Assembly (NCBI GenBank): GCA_011317545.1
Contig: WUJK01000008.1
Span: 1,364,001-1,428,000 of the forward strand
Direction of reading: 5' to 3'
Length of the DNA: 64,000 bases
Origin: Coniella vitis
Taxonomy: Eukaryota; Ascomycota; Sordariomycetes; Diaporthales; Schizoparmaceae
The notes under the pieces were generated by a model. That model was not told the DNA's origin and did not search any database. It saw only the letters and a list, made by a program, of their open reading frames with translations. Each line of letters opens with the position of its first letter. Positions within the stretch are counted from its first letter, which is position 1. A program made the translations under genes and the position numbers. Positions 46,415 to 57,283 of this stretch are shown here, in pieces.

Positions 46415-48210
46415 CTAATCTTCTGGCAACATCGGATATTCCGACTGAGTAATCTGGTCGTCATCCGTCTGAATAATCTGGTCGTCATCCGTCTGAGTAA
46501 TCTGGTCGTCATCTGGCTCTGCAATCATGGACAGATTTTCGCTTCGGTCTCCGTTCCAGTGCGCAAACTCCAAGTTACCTAAGGCGAAGGGGGATACTGC
46601 TTGATTAATTCTAGGATCTATCTCGCCGTCAGGATCAAGAAGGTGAAAAGGTGGGGTATCCACTTCTTGGATCAAAAGCGGCGCGAAAATCGTCCGTCCA
46701 GATGGCATGTCAGGTGCTGGTTTCGACATATGGCCAAGATCGGAATCCTGTTCGAAATTGTCCGACTCCGACTGGTCATCATAGTCACAAGCCACTGGCA
46801 AACTGCCCAAGGAGATTTCCTCGAGATGGCTTGCAAGATGTGCGATGACTGCCAATTTGCCCGACCTTATCGCACGCTTGCACAGAGGGCATTCCATCGA
46901 GGGCCAATCAGGCTCCAGTCGGTGATCCAGCGCCAGGTGGGCGACCCAGTCATTGCGCGTGGGAAAAGTCAGATCAGAGACGGAGCACTCTGCCTCCAGA
47001 CACATCCAGGGCTGAAGATCTTCATACACATGCCGTTTCCAGGCTGCATTGTTGTTTATGTTCACATGTTTCCCGCAACACACGCACTCGAAGCCTTTGC
47101 CCTCTTTTGCCTCCCGCGGAAGCGGCGGCATGCGCACTCTCGTGTCCTTTGTTGCAGATTCGGTGCCGTATGACATGACAGTATCTGCATATGAAGAGGC
47201 TGTTGTCGGCAATGAAGATCCGATTCCAGAATCGTGAAAATTGGTGCTGGCATTTTCCAATGTGAGTGGGCCTGTTTCCCCATCTGCTGGCAAGAACCCT
47301 TTGCCTTTGTCAAGTATTTCGTGGGAATTACTCCGTGCCTTCTCGCATCTGAGATAGCGGGCATAATTTGCCTTGCCGAGACGGTCAGTGAGTGCAGGAC
47401 CAGCCTGAGGAAATCTGTTATTAATTTTGTCACTGTACAGCTGATATGGGCTCCAGCTATTCAGAGACTCCCAACGTGTTATGGACTCTAGCGAGCCCTG
47501 TAGGAGAGGCTGGTCGAGAAGGGGCTCAAAGTCAAGAAGACATGTTGTGTCTGTTTTGAGCTCCTCGAGTACCCTTGACAAAGAGTCATTGCTTGTTGTT
47601 GAGGTCGACGACTCCGAGACGTCGCTTTCATCATCAGTTGCCGTCAGGACAAAGTCGTTCAAGCGCTTGATGGACTCTTCGCACGACGTCGGAAGTACCA
47701 TGCCAGTGATACTGGGCAATCCTAGTCATTTGTCAGATTTCTCTTCACATCGTTCGGTTGTCTACTAATGCGTGTTTGACGACATGGATTCTGGCGACCC
47801 GCTGGCAAGATGGATGAAAAACAAGTCGAGGAAAGCAGGAAGGGAAACATACGTGTTGTGAGTACTTGGCTTATCCTCACAAGCAGCTTTCGCACCCCTT
47901 GTCGAAGAATTCCAGGCGCAGTGGCTAACAAGTCGTCCAGACTTCCGTCCGTGACTCCATTCTCATCCGCCCATATCTTGAGAAGACTGTAACTCTGGGT
48001 AAGGCTGATACTGGCCTCTTGGTTCACGGAATCGTTTTTCTTGATTTTCAAAAAGGCGACAAAGAGTTTGATGCACTCTGCACATATCGAAGCCATTCCA
48101 AAGCGGGCCTCAAAATCAGGTTCTTCTCCATCGTCCGTACAGGTCTCCTCAAGGAATCTGTTGATGGTGGCAGCAGAGTCCACAACCTCTTGCGAGCGTA
48201 GCGAGTCCAT
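46415..48210 (-). CDS. fungal C2H2 zinc-finger protein (HLARHMEEIALF type), 3' end probably truncated
   Basis: Exon 1 (48210-47853) and exon 2 (47721-46415) join across a 131-bp intron (GTATGT...CTAG) to a 554-residue reading. The N-terminal 120 residues are helical (ECIKLFVAFLKIKKND, GVRKLLVRISQVLTTR). A middle segment YQLYSDKINNRFPQAGPALT...LGKANYARYLR is common in fungal proteins of this kind. Cysteine-rich fingers follow: FECVCCGKHV, KRHVYEDLQPWMC and ECPLCKRAI. Then comes HLASHLEEISLGSLPV, a variant of the HLARHMEEIALFALP motif. The C-terminus has three tandem copies of an eight-residue unit (DDDQITQT) and stops soon after in LPED. The finger-coding segment downstream (45530-46414) probably once belonged to it. 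Such proteins are often found near incompatibility-type genes; the function is unknown. Confidence 0.72.
46441..46514. repeat. 24-bp minisatellite, three copies, in the C2H2 gene
   Basis: Three near-identical 24-nt units encode DDDQITQT, DDDQIIQT and DDDQITQS. The unit keeps frame, so copy-number change would alter protein length only. Confidence 0.88.
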
Positions 48211-48845
48211 GCTGGGGAGAGGTTATACAAAACAGAGAAAAAGGCAAACTCGACAAACGGTCTTGTTCGTGTCTCCCAGTCTTTTGGAGAGCTTCGAGAT
48301 CAGGATCCGGTGCTCTTTGGTCATTGATCTTGACGATAATGATTGTGTTTTGTCTGAAATCAGCAGATTTGACGGGCTACACCAGAGCCTGAAAACTCAC
48401 GGTAGGTGAGGGATTTGCAATAGTGAGGCGGCGAAGAAGGCTGTGCACCTATGAAGGACAAAATTCAGGCTTGCTACATGTGTGTGGCAGCAGCAGCTCA
48501 GCCACCGCCCAACGGCCCAGGCCTAACGTGTCTTGCGCTGATGCACTGCATATTCTGATGCATAGTCACCTAGAGAGAGCCAAAAGGGTAATAGTCTTCC
48601 ACACCTGCAGTGTGATACGACTATGCAGCTTTTCTCGGGTCCTATGCCTTTTGTTTTTCCACTTCAGACACTCAACCTGCCTGCGTGTGCAGGGCTTGAC
48701 AAGCACAGCCTGACTCTTCGCTGTCACACTTTCACCTAATAGCTCTTTGGATCCGTGTCTTTGCCAGACCACAGAACCGTCCGAACTCAGAGAAAGGTTG
48801 TAGCTTTTCTTCGGAGGCGAGCCATCAAAACCACCGAGGAACACC
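48211..48845. promoter_or_regulatory. shared divergent promoter, C2H2 gene / DUF7580 gene
   Basis: 635 bp lies between two start codons on opposite strands. No gene is seen between them, so the two genes may be co-expressed. Confidence 0.5.
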
Positions 48846-51041
48846 ATGGACCCTCTCTCCTCGACTTGTGCAGCGCTTCAGCTGCTGGGCTCCGCTGCAA
48901 GCGCCGTCAAGATATTAAGGTTGCTCTACAAGCAGTTCAAAAAGTTTCGCCATCTTTCCGACGAGATCGGGCGGATATTTACGCAGGTGGACTGCCAGAG
49001 ACGCATTTACCACACTAAAATGCATTTGCTACTTCAATACGGTGGGCAACACGAAGACGTTATTGAGAGGATGCTTGACGAAGACGCGCATCCTCAGTGG
49101 ACAAGCGCAGAGCTCTATGCCGAATTAGAGAAGTTCTTTGGCGATAGCTTGAGTACAATTTGGAGCATCGTTGAACAAATTGACGCGGTGCTGGCCAGTC
49201 TCTTAGGCCAAACCCGTGATTTCGACACATTGATGAAGTCGAGGCACAAAGTAAGTCAATTTTCGATTGCAGGACAGAAATCAATATTACCACGCTCATC
49301 ACCCAGACACAGTCACAACCCAGTTCTGCTCAACCTTGGGCTCCTCAGCTTCATATTCTAATCCATTGTGTAAACTCTAGGGCGAATCGATGAAAGACGC
49401 ATGCCGCCGCTTGCGCGAGAAAGTGAAGACCACTTGCAACATATCTAAAATTGACAGCCAAGTCAAGGAATTCCGAGATCTCAACCAGGATTTGATAAAT
49501 TGGGTTCATTTTCTCCCTATAGTCCCCAATAATTCTCTTCCTCGCTTCATGCCACAAGGCTACCTACCGGCTTTCTTGAGCATGGATATATCAGGCTATC
49601 AAATCATACACGCACTGAGCTTCTCACCTCGCAACACAAAAGGGCTGCAGCGGCTAATGAACACTTGACAGTCTCATACGAGGAATTGTCGAGGTCGAGG
49701 CCAACAAATCAAGTCTACCACTGCCTATGCTCCCTTCCGGCGCCCCAGGGCTTCCCCAAGAGTATGGCTCTATTGCCAGAATCAAACGAGCATCAAAAGA
49801 CTTGTATAAAGTCCTTGACAAAGCATGGCTCGATTCTTTGGATCCTGAATCATTCGAACTGTCCAAACACAACGTGAAACTCCTCCTTGATGCTCAAGCG
49901 GAGCAAGAGGTGCAACTGGGCGTCGCGATTACATGCCATGGCCAGTGTCTGAAGGAGCAGTATGCCCAAGACTCCCTTCCCATCTCAGGGAACATTCATG
50001 TTTACTAATGGCGGCTATAGATCATCTCCGCGATCAGCCGCGGTGAAACTTCACGTCCGGTCCTGTCTCATCGATTTCATCGAGTCGACCACGCCAACGC
50101 AGTCAGATGGCAACGACAATGGCCGCCAAAAGAGACCCAGAGTCCGGTTTGCAGACATGGCAACGGACCCCGTCTGCACTTCCAAGGTGGAAACCACCAC
50201 AAGCTTCGCCCAAAAGGTTGCTCTGCCTCCTGATCTCGGCCAAAATGGAAATATATGCACTGTATTCCACGCAAAAAGTCCACAACGTGAGCGCAAGCCA
50301 AAGTGCCTCGGATATCTGGACAGCCGAGGCGGCGGCGACGACGACGACGCCAAAAGCCCCAAGCACAGACACAAGTTCTTCCCCGTCCGCGCTGGACCAT
50401 CAGGGCTGGCCTTCACAACACCCGCCTCTCTCTGTGCATCGATGCGGCAGCTCCTCAGCCAACCTGTACCAAACCCCCTGACTGTCGTCGAGCAACTCAA
50501 GCTGGCTCGCTCCTTGGTCATGGCGGCGCTCAAGTTCCACTCTACCCCGTGGCTTCAAGACTGTTTCTCTCTCCAGGACGTCTCCTTCTTTCACTCAGAC
50601 GATCGCACCATCGCCGAGTGTCTCCAAACAGCCCATCTCACGATCGACCTCGTGCACCAGCCCCTCGACTCCGATTCTGCAATTGTCACGAGTGACATGA
50701 GCGGCACCGATGAAGAAGTCGACAACGTGATTGAGACCGTAAAACTAACCCACGGGGTGCATAACCTGACACTCTGGAGCTTGGGGACTGTGCTACTACA
50801 GATTGGGAGCTGGTCCATCATTGAATCTTCAGCCGACGTGGCGCAAGTGCGGCGGCTCGCGCAGAATAATTGCAAACTCGGAAGAAGATATAGGGAGTTG
50901 ACAGAACAGTGTCTAGAATGCAATTTTGCATTTGGTTATGACTTGTCCAAGCTACGGTTGCAACAGGCTGTCTATGAAACTGTCGCTGAGGGACTGTCGG
51001 CCATGATCAAATCTCTAAGCATCGGAGACGAGCCAGAATAA
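48846..51041 (+). CDS. DUF7580-type fungal protein (incompatibility-related family), exon 2/3 junction unresolved
   Basis: Exon 1 is 48846-49250 (MDPLSSTCAALQLLGSAASA, an amphipathic N-terminus). Exon 2 starts at 49381 after a clear GTAAGT...CTCTAG intron and reads GESMKDACRRLREKVK to FRDLNQDLINW. A further exon ends at 49944 (RIKRASKDLYKVLDKAW...ITCHG), and the last exon is 50021-51041. Its intron 49945-50020 has donor GTGTCT, branch-like ACTAAT and acceptor CTATAG. The C-terminal half shows KCLGYLDSRG...HKFFPVR, LKLARSLVMAALKFHSTPWL, and LWSLGTVLLQIGSW, typical of DUF7580. Between about 49504 and 49672 no GT-AG pair joins the two frames: the acceptor at 49671 needs phase 2, while every GT nearby leaves phase 0. 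Either an unusual splice or a frameshift lies there. Some fungal relatives are linked to vegetative incompatibility; the role here is not known. Confidence 0.68.
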
Positions 51042-51367
51042 GCCTTTCGTGGTGTGTGTATAAAGTCCTTGTCCTCAGGAAAAATGTATCTTTTTGAAAC
51101 AATCATGAGTTGCAGAATTGCCGTTTCCATCATCTATCCATGAGAATCCGCTGTTTATATAACGCTCACTTGTCGCACGCAAAACTCAATTATATCCAAG
51201 ACAAACGTAAACGCCTTGCTTGATGCTCGAGTGTTCTTTTTCTTTTTCTCTACCCCATGTCCTTGGTCAGGGAACGCTGCTAGCAATTCAAAACAAGTAT
51301 ATACATGAAACCAAACAGGCACAGTAGCCAAATCAGCTACACAATATCCATAACCGACAAAGATATT
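51042..51367. other. convergent intergenic region
   Basis: About 330 bp of 3' flank; no gene seen. Confidence 0.5.
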
Positions 51368-53285
51368 CTACGCAGAGAATCCGATTGTTTCTCTGTTGTC
51401 ATCAATGACACGACCATATCTGTGATTTTGGTCAGTAACGTGAATCGGGCAATCGATGATGAAGGCAAAAATGCTGGTGTAGAGACACTCACTCTAACAA
51501 TAACCTGAAGAACCAAGCCTCCATATCCTCCTTCCGCAACACCTTATTGGCCCAGTCTCTCTGCTGCAGCGCCAGTCGCTCGGCTTCCTTCTTACCGAGG
51601 TCCCCGTCTCCAAAGAAGCGCACTGCCTCGAGCCACTCTTCGCCGTGCAGACTGAACGGGATGTAATGGGCCCACGCCTTGAGCCACTCGGTGTGCCATT
51701 CGCGGAAAATGGCAAACTTGTAAATCAAGCTTCGACTCTTGAGAAAGGCATAGAATCGACCAGAAAAGGCATTGCCGTCCATGTCGAGCAAGTACTTGTA
51801 CTGCCACGCGTCCTGCTGCTCCACTCTGCTCGAAACTTGAAAGAACTCTAGCTGCGCATCGCAGTCGCCGGGGTCGCACTGTCCCACGTGCGAGAACTGC
51901 ACGCTGATGATATCCTTGTAGTCGGCGCGAGGGACCTCCCTCACTTCCCAGTCTGGACGGAAATCGTCACCCCGGTTGAGGTAGATCTTGGCCTTGTCCG
52001 CCGCGTTGAGCTTCTGCACGAGCCGCTGTCTGTGTTGCCGCCGCCAACCGCCGTTGCGGGAGAATCCGCCCGTGGTGGAGCCTCGCCAGTAGAGCTCATC
52101 CCGTTTGATGGCCCAAATCATGTCCTTGTCCTCCTCGTACGGCACTTTGTCAGACCAGTACCAAGGAGATGGGTACAGGATGTCGTTATAAGACGAGATC
52201 TTGCTCTGCGAAAAGATGGGGAACAGGTCGTGCACAATATTGAATGCGTTGGGCCTGTCGAAGAAGCCGTATGTCGAGCTCAGACTCGGGCTGTAGCAGA
52301 TGTCTGCCATGGCCGTCTCGTTGTAGACGAATCCCAGTTCGCTGAGACCATAGCGCTCAACATCGTCCACGCGATCGGCTTCCTCCAGTGCGCGTGCGGG
52401 ACTCTCTGCCGGACATGACATGCGCGAGTGTGTCCAGACAGGTTGGTGCGCAAAGACATTGAAGCGCGTCAGCTTGGTTTCGGTGAAGTAAGTGCCATCG
52501 TTGAGGTCGCGTGGTTTCGTAAATGTGTTTTGCGGCGCCGTCGCCGCATTCGCCGCCTTCATGTTCTCGTCCTTGGCCTGGGCCACCAGCCGTTCCATGT
52601 CGTCGTACGGCACCACAACGCGCGGTTCATCGTGGATGTTGAATGCTAGATCCATGTCTGGCAGGTGTTCGATGAACGGCTTCATCATTGACTCGGTCGA
52701 ATCGCGCTGCCAATCGCTGCCACCTTGTATATGTGTAATCTTGCCGCCCCGTATCTGTATTCCTAGGAGCGCATTGTCCCATCCCAATGCCTCAGACGCG
52801 CGTGCGCGGATAGTAGACGGTTTGAGGCCCCAAAACGGTGTGATGAGTTCGTGGATCAGGTCAAACTCGTCGACGAGCTGGATGCCCTTGCTTGTAGCAA
52901 ATTCGTACCACTTGTCAAAATGTGGAGGAGGGTGGATTCCATAACGTCGGCGATATTCGTGCACCGCCGCGGCGAGACTCCTTGACTGGCGGGACTTGGT
53001 CTCTTCGAGTTGCTTTTCTGCGTCCTTGATGAGGTGCCATATGGGATGGGAGCCGCCGGGGGCAGGCTTGAACCTGGTCCGCGGCGCATCGTGGTCGATG
53101 TCGGCAGGAGCACGCAGGGGCTCCGACGCGACCACCTCTGTCTTGGGGCCGGTAGGCGGTGGCTTGTTTTTGAGATTGGGCAGAAGGGCGGCTGGTCGTC
53201 GAGTCGGCCCGAGCTGGAGGATGGAATACGCGAAGAAGCACAAGAGCACGATAGCTCCAAGAGTCAGAGTCTGTCGTGGCCGCAT
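51368..53285 (-). CDS. CAP10-type glycosyltransferase, family GT90
   Basis: This is a type II membrane glycosyltransferase of the secretory pathway, related to cryptococcal Cap10/Cap59-associated xylosyltransferases and animal POGLUT. Exon 1 (53285-51493) and a short exon 2 (51419-51368) join across a 73-bp intron (GTGAGT...TCACAG) to 614 residues. The last exon adds EYGRVIDDNRETIGFSA, matching the usual end of fungal GT90 proteins; ignoring the intron would truncate it at LLLE. A signal anchor LTLGAIVLLCFFAYSI is at about 8-23. The catalytic domain contains LYWRGSTTGGFSRNGGWRRQHR, KYLLDMDGNAFSGRFYAFLKSRSL (cited in part) and FREWHTEWLKAWAHYIP. Sugar donor and acceptor cannot be deduced. Confidence 0.92.
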
Positions 53286-54224
53286 CTTCCATTACTGACT
53301 GAGCTCGTCGCAGTTCGAGTCTCGGGTGCGCATCGATGTCGTCTCGCGGCCTCGCGAGCAGGGCCAGGTCCCAAAGCGGGGACGGTCCAAAAGGCGACTG
53401 AAGACGTAGCAGGCAAGACTGCTTTGCAGCTTAGCCTTTAGTTCTGCGCAAGGAGGAATTGTCTGTGCATGTAGACGCAGGGAGGGGCATTGACACGTCT
53501 AGCCAATGAAGACTGGTCGCTTGCGCAAAAAAGTGGCGAGAGCAAAAGAAGGAGGAAGAACTAGCATGTAAGGGTGATGGGAAGCGCACATGCAGACATG
53601 GGATTGCCAAGGCGTCTAGTACAGGAAAGGGAGCCCTTGAGGAGGGTCTGCTAGTTATCTATCTACCTGTCAATCTCCGCTATCAAACAGAGACCCACGG
53701 GTACCTGCCAAACAGCCTTGCGACAGGACACGCCAGCCCATGAACAATGCTACAAGACGGAAGGACTGACCCAGATCTTTGGGAAGCAACGCTGATGACG
53801 ATGCAGAGTAAAAAGACGAAGGATTGCAAGTAATTGACCTAACATGCGCTGATTCACTTGCTTGCTCGTTGGCAAGGTCAGCTGCCAATTGGAGCTTGAC
53901 AGCATGTCGTCTGGTACTTTGGCATTTCCAAGTAGCATCACGTTTGCAGAGCAGGAGAAATCACACATTAGGGAGACTGATCAACAGTAGGCACAATGCA
54001 AAGCATGGCGAGGACTGATGCTGAGATTGTGATCCGCTCAAGATCAAGATCATTCATAACAGATCATATCGAGGTATCTCTAGACGCCAAGGGGTGATCA
54101 TCACCAAGCATCTTGCGGCCTAAGTAAGGTTTACCCCATTTTGTGCCTTCCACCAACGCCATCCTATGCAACAAGACCCCATTTTAAGTTTGCCCCAACT
54201 ACTTTACTACACCGTGTGGGGTGC
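53286..54224. other. intergenic region, GT90 upstream / RPS22 downstream
   Basis: Nearly 940 bp with the GT90 promoter on the left and RPS22 3' flank on the right. No coding frame stands out. Confidence 0.5.
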
Positions 54225-54924
54225 TTAGTAGAAGAAACCAATGATCTTGCCGGAGACGTGCTTGCGACGGGCCTCCTCGTGGTCCATGATACCGGCAGAG
54301 GTGGTCAGGATAACGTAGCCGAACTGACGCGAGGGCAGCAGGCGGACAGTCCACTTCTCAAGGTCGGCGAGCTTGACGTTGTAGCGGGGGGAGATGACAC
54401 CGGTCTTGTTGAGACTGCAGGCGGGGACGGTCAGTGGACATGTCAAGGTGGATCAAGGTGCGTATATCGAGCTTGTACATACCGGCCGATGAGCTGGACA
54501 ACGATCTTGCCGGAGCGGTGGTCGTCAACCTCCTCGAACTCGCCAATGTAGCCTAAAGACAAGAATGTCAGCATGTTGCGTAAGACTAAACGTTGGACCA
54601 CATGGGAAAATTCAGAGAAACGTGTAAGATCTCCGCAGGTTGATCTATCGGCAACTTAAAAGACTGGAGTCGTAGGAGATTTGAGACCGTCGTCTAGTTA
54701 TCATGCCGAATTGGAGAGGGGGAATCCTGCGGTGGGCGTGGCGGGCGCAAACAAAAGTCAAAACACAATCAACAGGATCAGAGCTGCATACCGTGCTTCT
54801 GCATGACCTGCAGGAACTTGACAATGACCTTGGAGGAAGGACGGATGAGAACCTGGCGCTTGCCAGCCTTCTCGGCGTTGTTGATGTTCTTCAGAGCATC
54901 GTTGAGGACGGAGGTGCGGACCAT
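54225..54924 (-). CDS. RPS22: 40S ribosomal protein S22 (uS8)
   Basis: uS8 is a core protein of the small ribosomal subunit. Exons 54924-54792, 54552-54483 and 54414-54225 total 393 nt and give exactly 130 residues, the universal length in eukaryotes. The start MVRTSVLNDALKNINNAEK is unmistakable; junctions restore QKHGYIGEFEEVDDHR and LIGRLNKTGVISPRYN; the C-terminus is RKHVSGKIIGFFY. Introns are 239 and 68 bp. The frame is open upstream to 55035 but those residues are not part of uS8. The gene is divergent from RPS12 across about 700 bp. Confidence 0.98.
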
Positions 54925-55622
54925 CTTGGCGGTATTGAGTGGTTGGACTCGAGGAAAGAGATTCTCAAATCGTGAGTGAGATGAGGTATCTGCCAGCACA
55001 AAAAGACGTGTCAAGTTAGCCCTCGGAGGCTCCAAGAGCGTGGAGAGTGCCCTCAGAAGAGGGTTCTACCCGCTCAGCGTCGTGGGAGAGAAGCGTATCG
55101 AGGAGGACGCGTCCGTCATGGTCGCATCGTGAAGTCGTTTGCGGCCGTTGCAGCGACTGGAACATCCAAGCCTCGATTGCTCTCCCCGGCCTTCGCGAAG
55201 GGGTGTCCCTCTTCCGTAGAGAGTCGATTCAGGTCAGCGTGAGACACGACAGAACTAACATACCTCGTGATTGATGGTCGTTTGGAGGGTTGGTGGAGGA
55301 TGAGGAAAAGAGAGGTGGTGATGATGATAAGACAGTTTCAGCAAAGTGAACTTTTCTCTAGGCGCCAAAGGCCCAAAGGTGGAGTCGCTGCAGCAAAGTC
55401 CGTTTTGTGGGAACAAGCCCTAGCAAGCCGCACAGTCCAAAATGTGGGCCGTGCACTGCGACTTGGGACTGATTTTGCGATTGCAACCGCACGCTTTTTA
55501 CCTTCGTCACCCGCTACAACCACCAACCCCAAAACACCCCCAAAACAGTCAATTTTCATTTCCCTTTACCGCCATCTCTTCGAGGATCGCTTCGACACTT
55601 ACTTGACAAAACCACCATCAAG
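54925..55622. promoter_or_regulatory. bidirectional promoter region, RPS22 / RPS12
   Basis: About 700 bp separate two divergent ribosomal protein genes, which should be co-regulated. Long leaders or 5' UTR introns may take up part of it. A CCCTAG-containing site is present near 55418, but I cannot tie it to a known factor. Confidence 0.5.
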
Positions 55623-56352
55623 ATGGTAAGAATTGCTTTGCCGCCCTGTCTTTCAGCCTCCGGTCTGTGCATCCGGCCGAGCTCGTATTATTGCCAGCCA
55701 GAATTTTGACTGGGAATGTGTGTGCTGGGGCCGCAGCGCTGCATATGATCGATTTGGCGCGAGCAAATTGGGATCCCGTTGCTAACAAGTCTTCTCTCCC
55801 CTTCTATAGTCGGACGTAGAAGAGAACAACACCCCCGAAGTCGCCGAGGAGGTCGAAGTTTCGGCTGATGCCGCCTCCAAGGGCCAGATGTCCGTTCTGG
55901 ACGCCCTCAAGGGAGTCCTGAAGCTTGCCCTGATGCACGACGGTCTTGCCCGTGGCCTCCGTGAGGCCTCCAAGGCCCTCGACCGTCGCCAGGCCCACAT
56001 GTGTGTCCTCAACGAGTCCTGCGAGGAGGATGCCTACAAGAAGCTTGTCATTGCTCTCTGCAACGAGCACAAGATCCCTCTGATCAAGGTGCCCGATGGA
56101 AAGCAGCTCGGCGAGTGGGCTGGTCTCTGTTAGTATACCCCGATGATTGAGGAGAGAATGCCTGGGTGGCACACTGTTTGCAAACGTGCTTTGTGGGCAG
56201 ATTGTGCTAACTGTTCTTCGTTACTAGGCGTCCTTGACCGTGAGGGCAACGCCCGCAAGGTTGTCAACTGCTCTTGCGTCGTCGTTAAGGACTGGGGTGA
56301 GGAGTCCCAGGAGCGTTCCATCCTCCTCAACTACTTCCAGACCGAGCAGTAA
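55623..56352 (+). CDS. RPS12: 40S ribosomal protein S12 (eS12)
   Basis: eS12 is a small-subunit protein of the L7Ae-like fold. Exon 1 codes only for the initiator ATG (55623-55625), followed at once by GTAAGA. Exon 2 is 55810-56128 and exon 3 is 56228-56352. Phases agree and the total is 148 residues, the family length. Exon 2 begins SDVEENNTPEVAEEVEVS and contains VLKLALMHDGLARGLREA and RRQAHMCVLNESCEEDAYKK. Exon 3 gives VLDREGNARKVVNCSCVVV and ends LLNYFQTEQ. The second intron uses GTTAGT as donor and ACTAG as acceptor. The first intron (184 bp) directly after the ATG is the kind of intron often kept in fungal ribosomal protein genes. Confidence 0.97.
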
Positions 56353-56697
56353 GCACGTCGCCATTGAGCGTCGTGTCATGATCGAGGGGCGGCGGGGCGT
56401 TTCTTTTATCGCATTTTCATAATGATGGTGGATGGACACTTGTGTTGGGCTATCTCAGCAATCGGTTGCATCAACAATCATTTCGGATGACTCGAGCTTC
56501 TTCGGTTGGCAATGGATCGGATGGGAAAAGTTATGGAAACATAAGCCCCCTCAACAATGGGGGGCTATGAAAAAATAAGGAAAAAATGGATTCGCACAAG
56601 GACTCTGTCCTCTGGCCAAATTTGATGGTTCCCCGCCGTGGTGTTGCTCTGTGTGAATTGGTGCGAGCCAGTACTGCTATACCTCTGCTATTTGCGC
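56353..56697. other. convergent 3' flanks, RPS12 / parvulin
   Basis: 345 bp; no gene seen. Confidence 0.5.
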
Positions 56698-57283
56698 TCA
56701 CTTCTCCACCATGATAATGTGGTAACCGAAATCTGTCTTGACCCAGTTGTACTTGGGCTTGTCAACAGTGCTTGGTTCCAGATCCCATGCACAGTCTTTG
56801 AACTTTTGGTCGAATGGTGCGTCCTTGGTCACCTCGCCCAGTGATCCACCTAAAAACAGGAACACTCGTGGTCAATTGCACGCGTTATATACGTGTATGA
56901 AGGTCATTGAGCATGCAGCCAGAACATAACTCACCCTGCTTTGCCTTGTCCTCTGAGTAATTCCGTGCTACTTCAGCAAAACTGACTCCTTCACCAAGCT
57001 TGGCCAGAGCCTCGTCCATCTTGGACTTCTTTTCACTTGAGTACACACAAAGTATCAGTTCTGACCAATACCATATTCATACATGGCCATACCATCCCTT
57101 TCTTCGACCCGGTGAAGAATGAATAAGCCCTGCCACTTACCACAGAATATGCCTAATCTTGATTTTCAGCCCATTCTTCTTGCCAGACGAGCCGGCTGCT
57201 TCCTTGTCACCCTTGCCTTTGCCTCCTTTGCCTCCAGCTCCGCCGCCGCTGGCATTCTTGTCGCCTCCTTTGCTCTTGCCCAT
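56698..57283 (-). CDS. PIN4: parvulin-type peptidyl-prolyl isomerase, PIN4 / Par14 family
   Basis: This small isomerase of peptidyl-prolyl bonds belongs to the Par14 subgroup linked to ribosome biogenesis and chromatin. Exons 57283-57141, 57035-56935 and 56849-56698 join in phase to 131 residues, as in human PIN4. The N-terminal 38 residues are a G/K-rich linker (MGKSKGGDKNASGGG...GKKNG). The isomerase domain then has LKIKIRHILCEKKSKMDEAL, FAEVARNYSEDKAKQGGSLG and TDFGYHIIMVEK. Intron 1 (57036-57140) must end in AAG rather than YAG to keep the HILCEK junction. The gene symbol follows the animal protein; budding yeast PIN4 is unrelated. Confidence 0.93.

Noticed and set aside
46601..47173. 190-residue plus-strand frame
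   Set aside because: Antisense shadow of the C2H2 gene exon 2, whose minus-strand reading carries clear zinc-finger and family motifs.
53307..53325. B-box-like GTTCGAGTC suggestive of a tRNA gene
   Set aside because: No matching A box or acceptor and anticodon stems at the right spacing.
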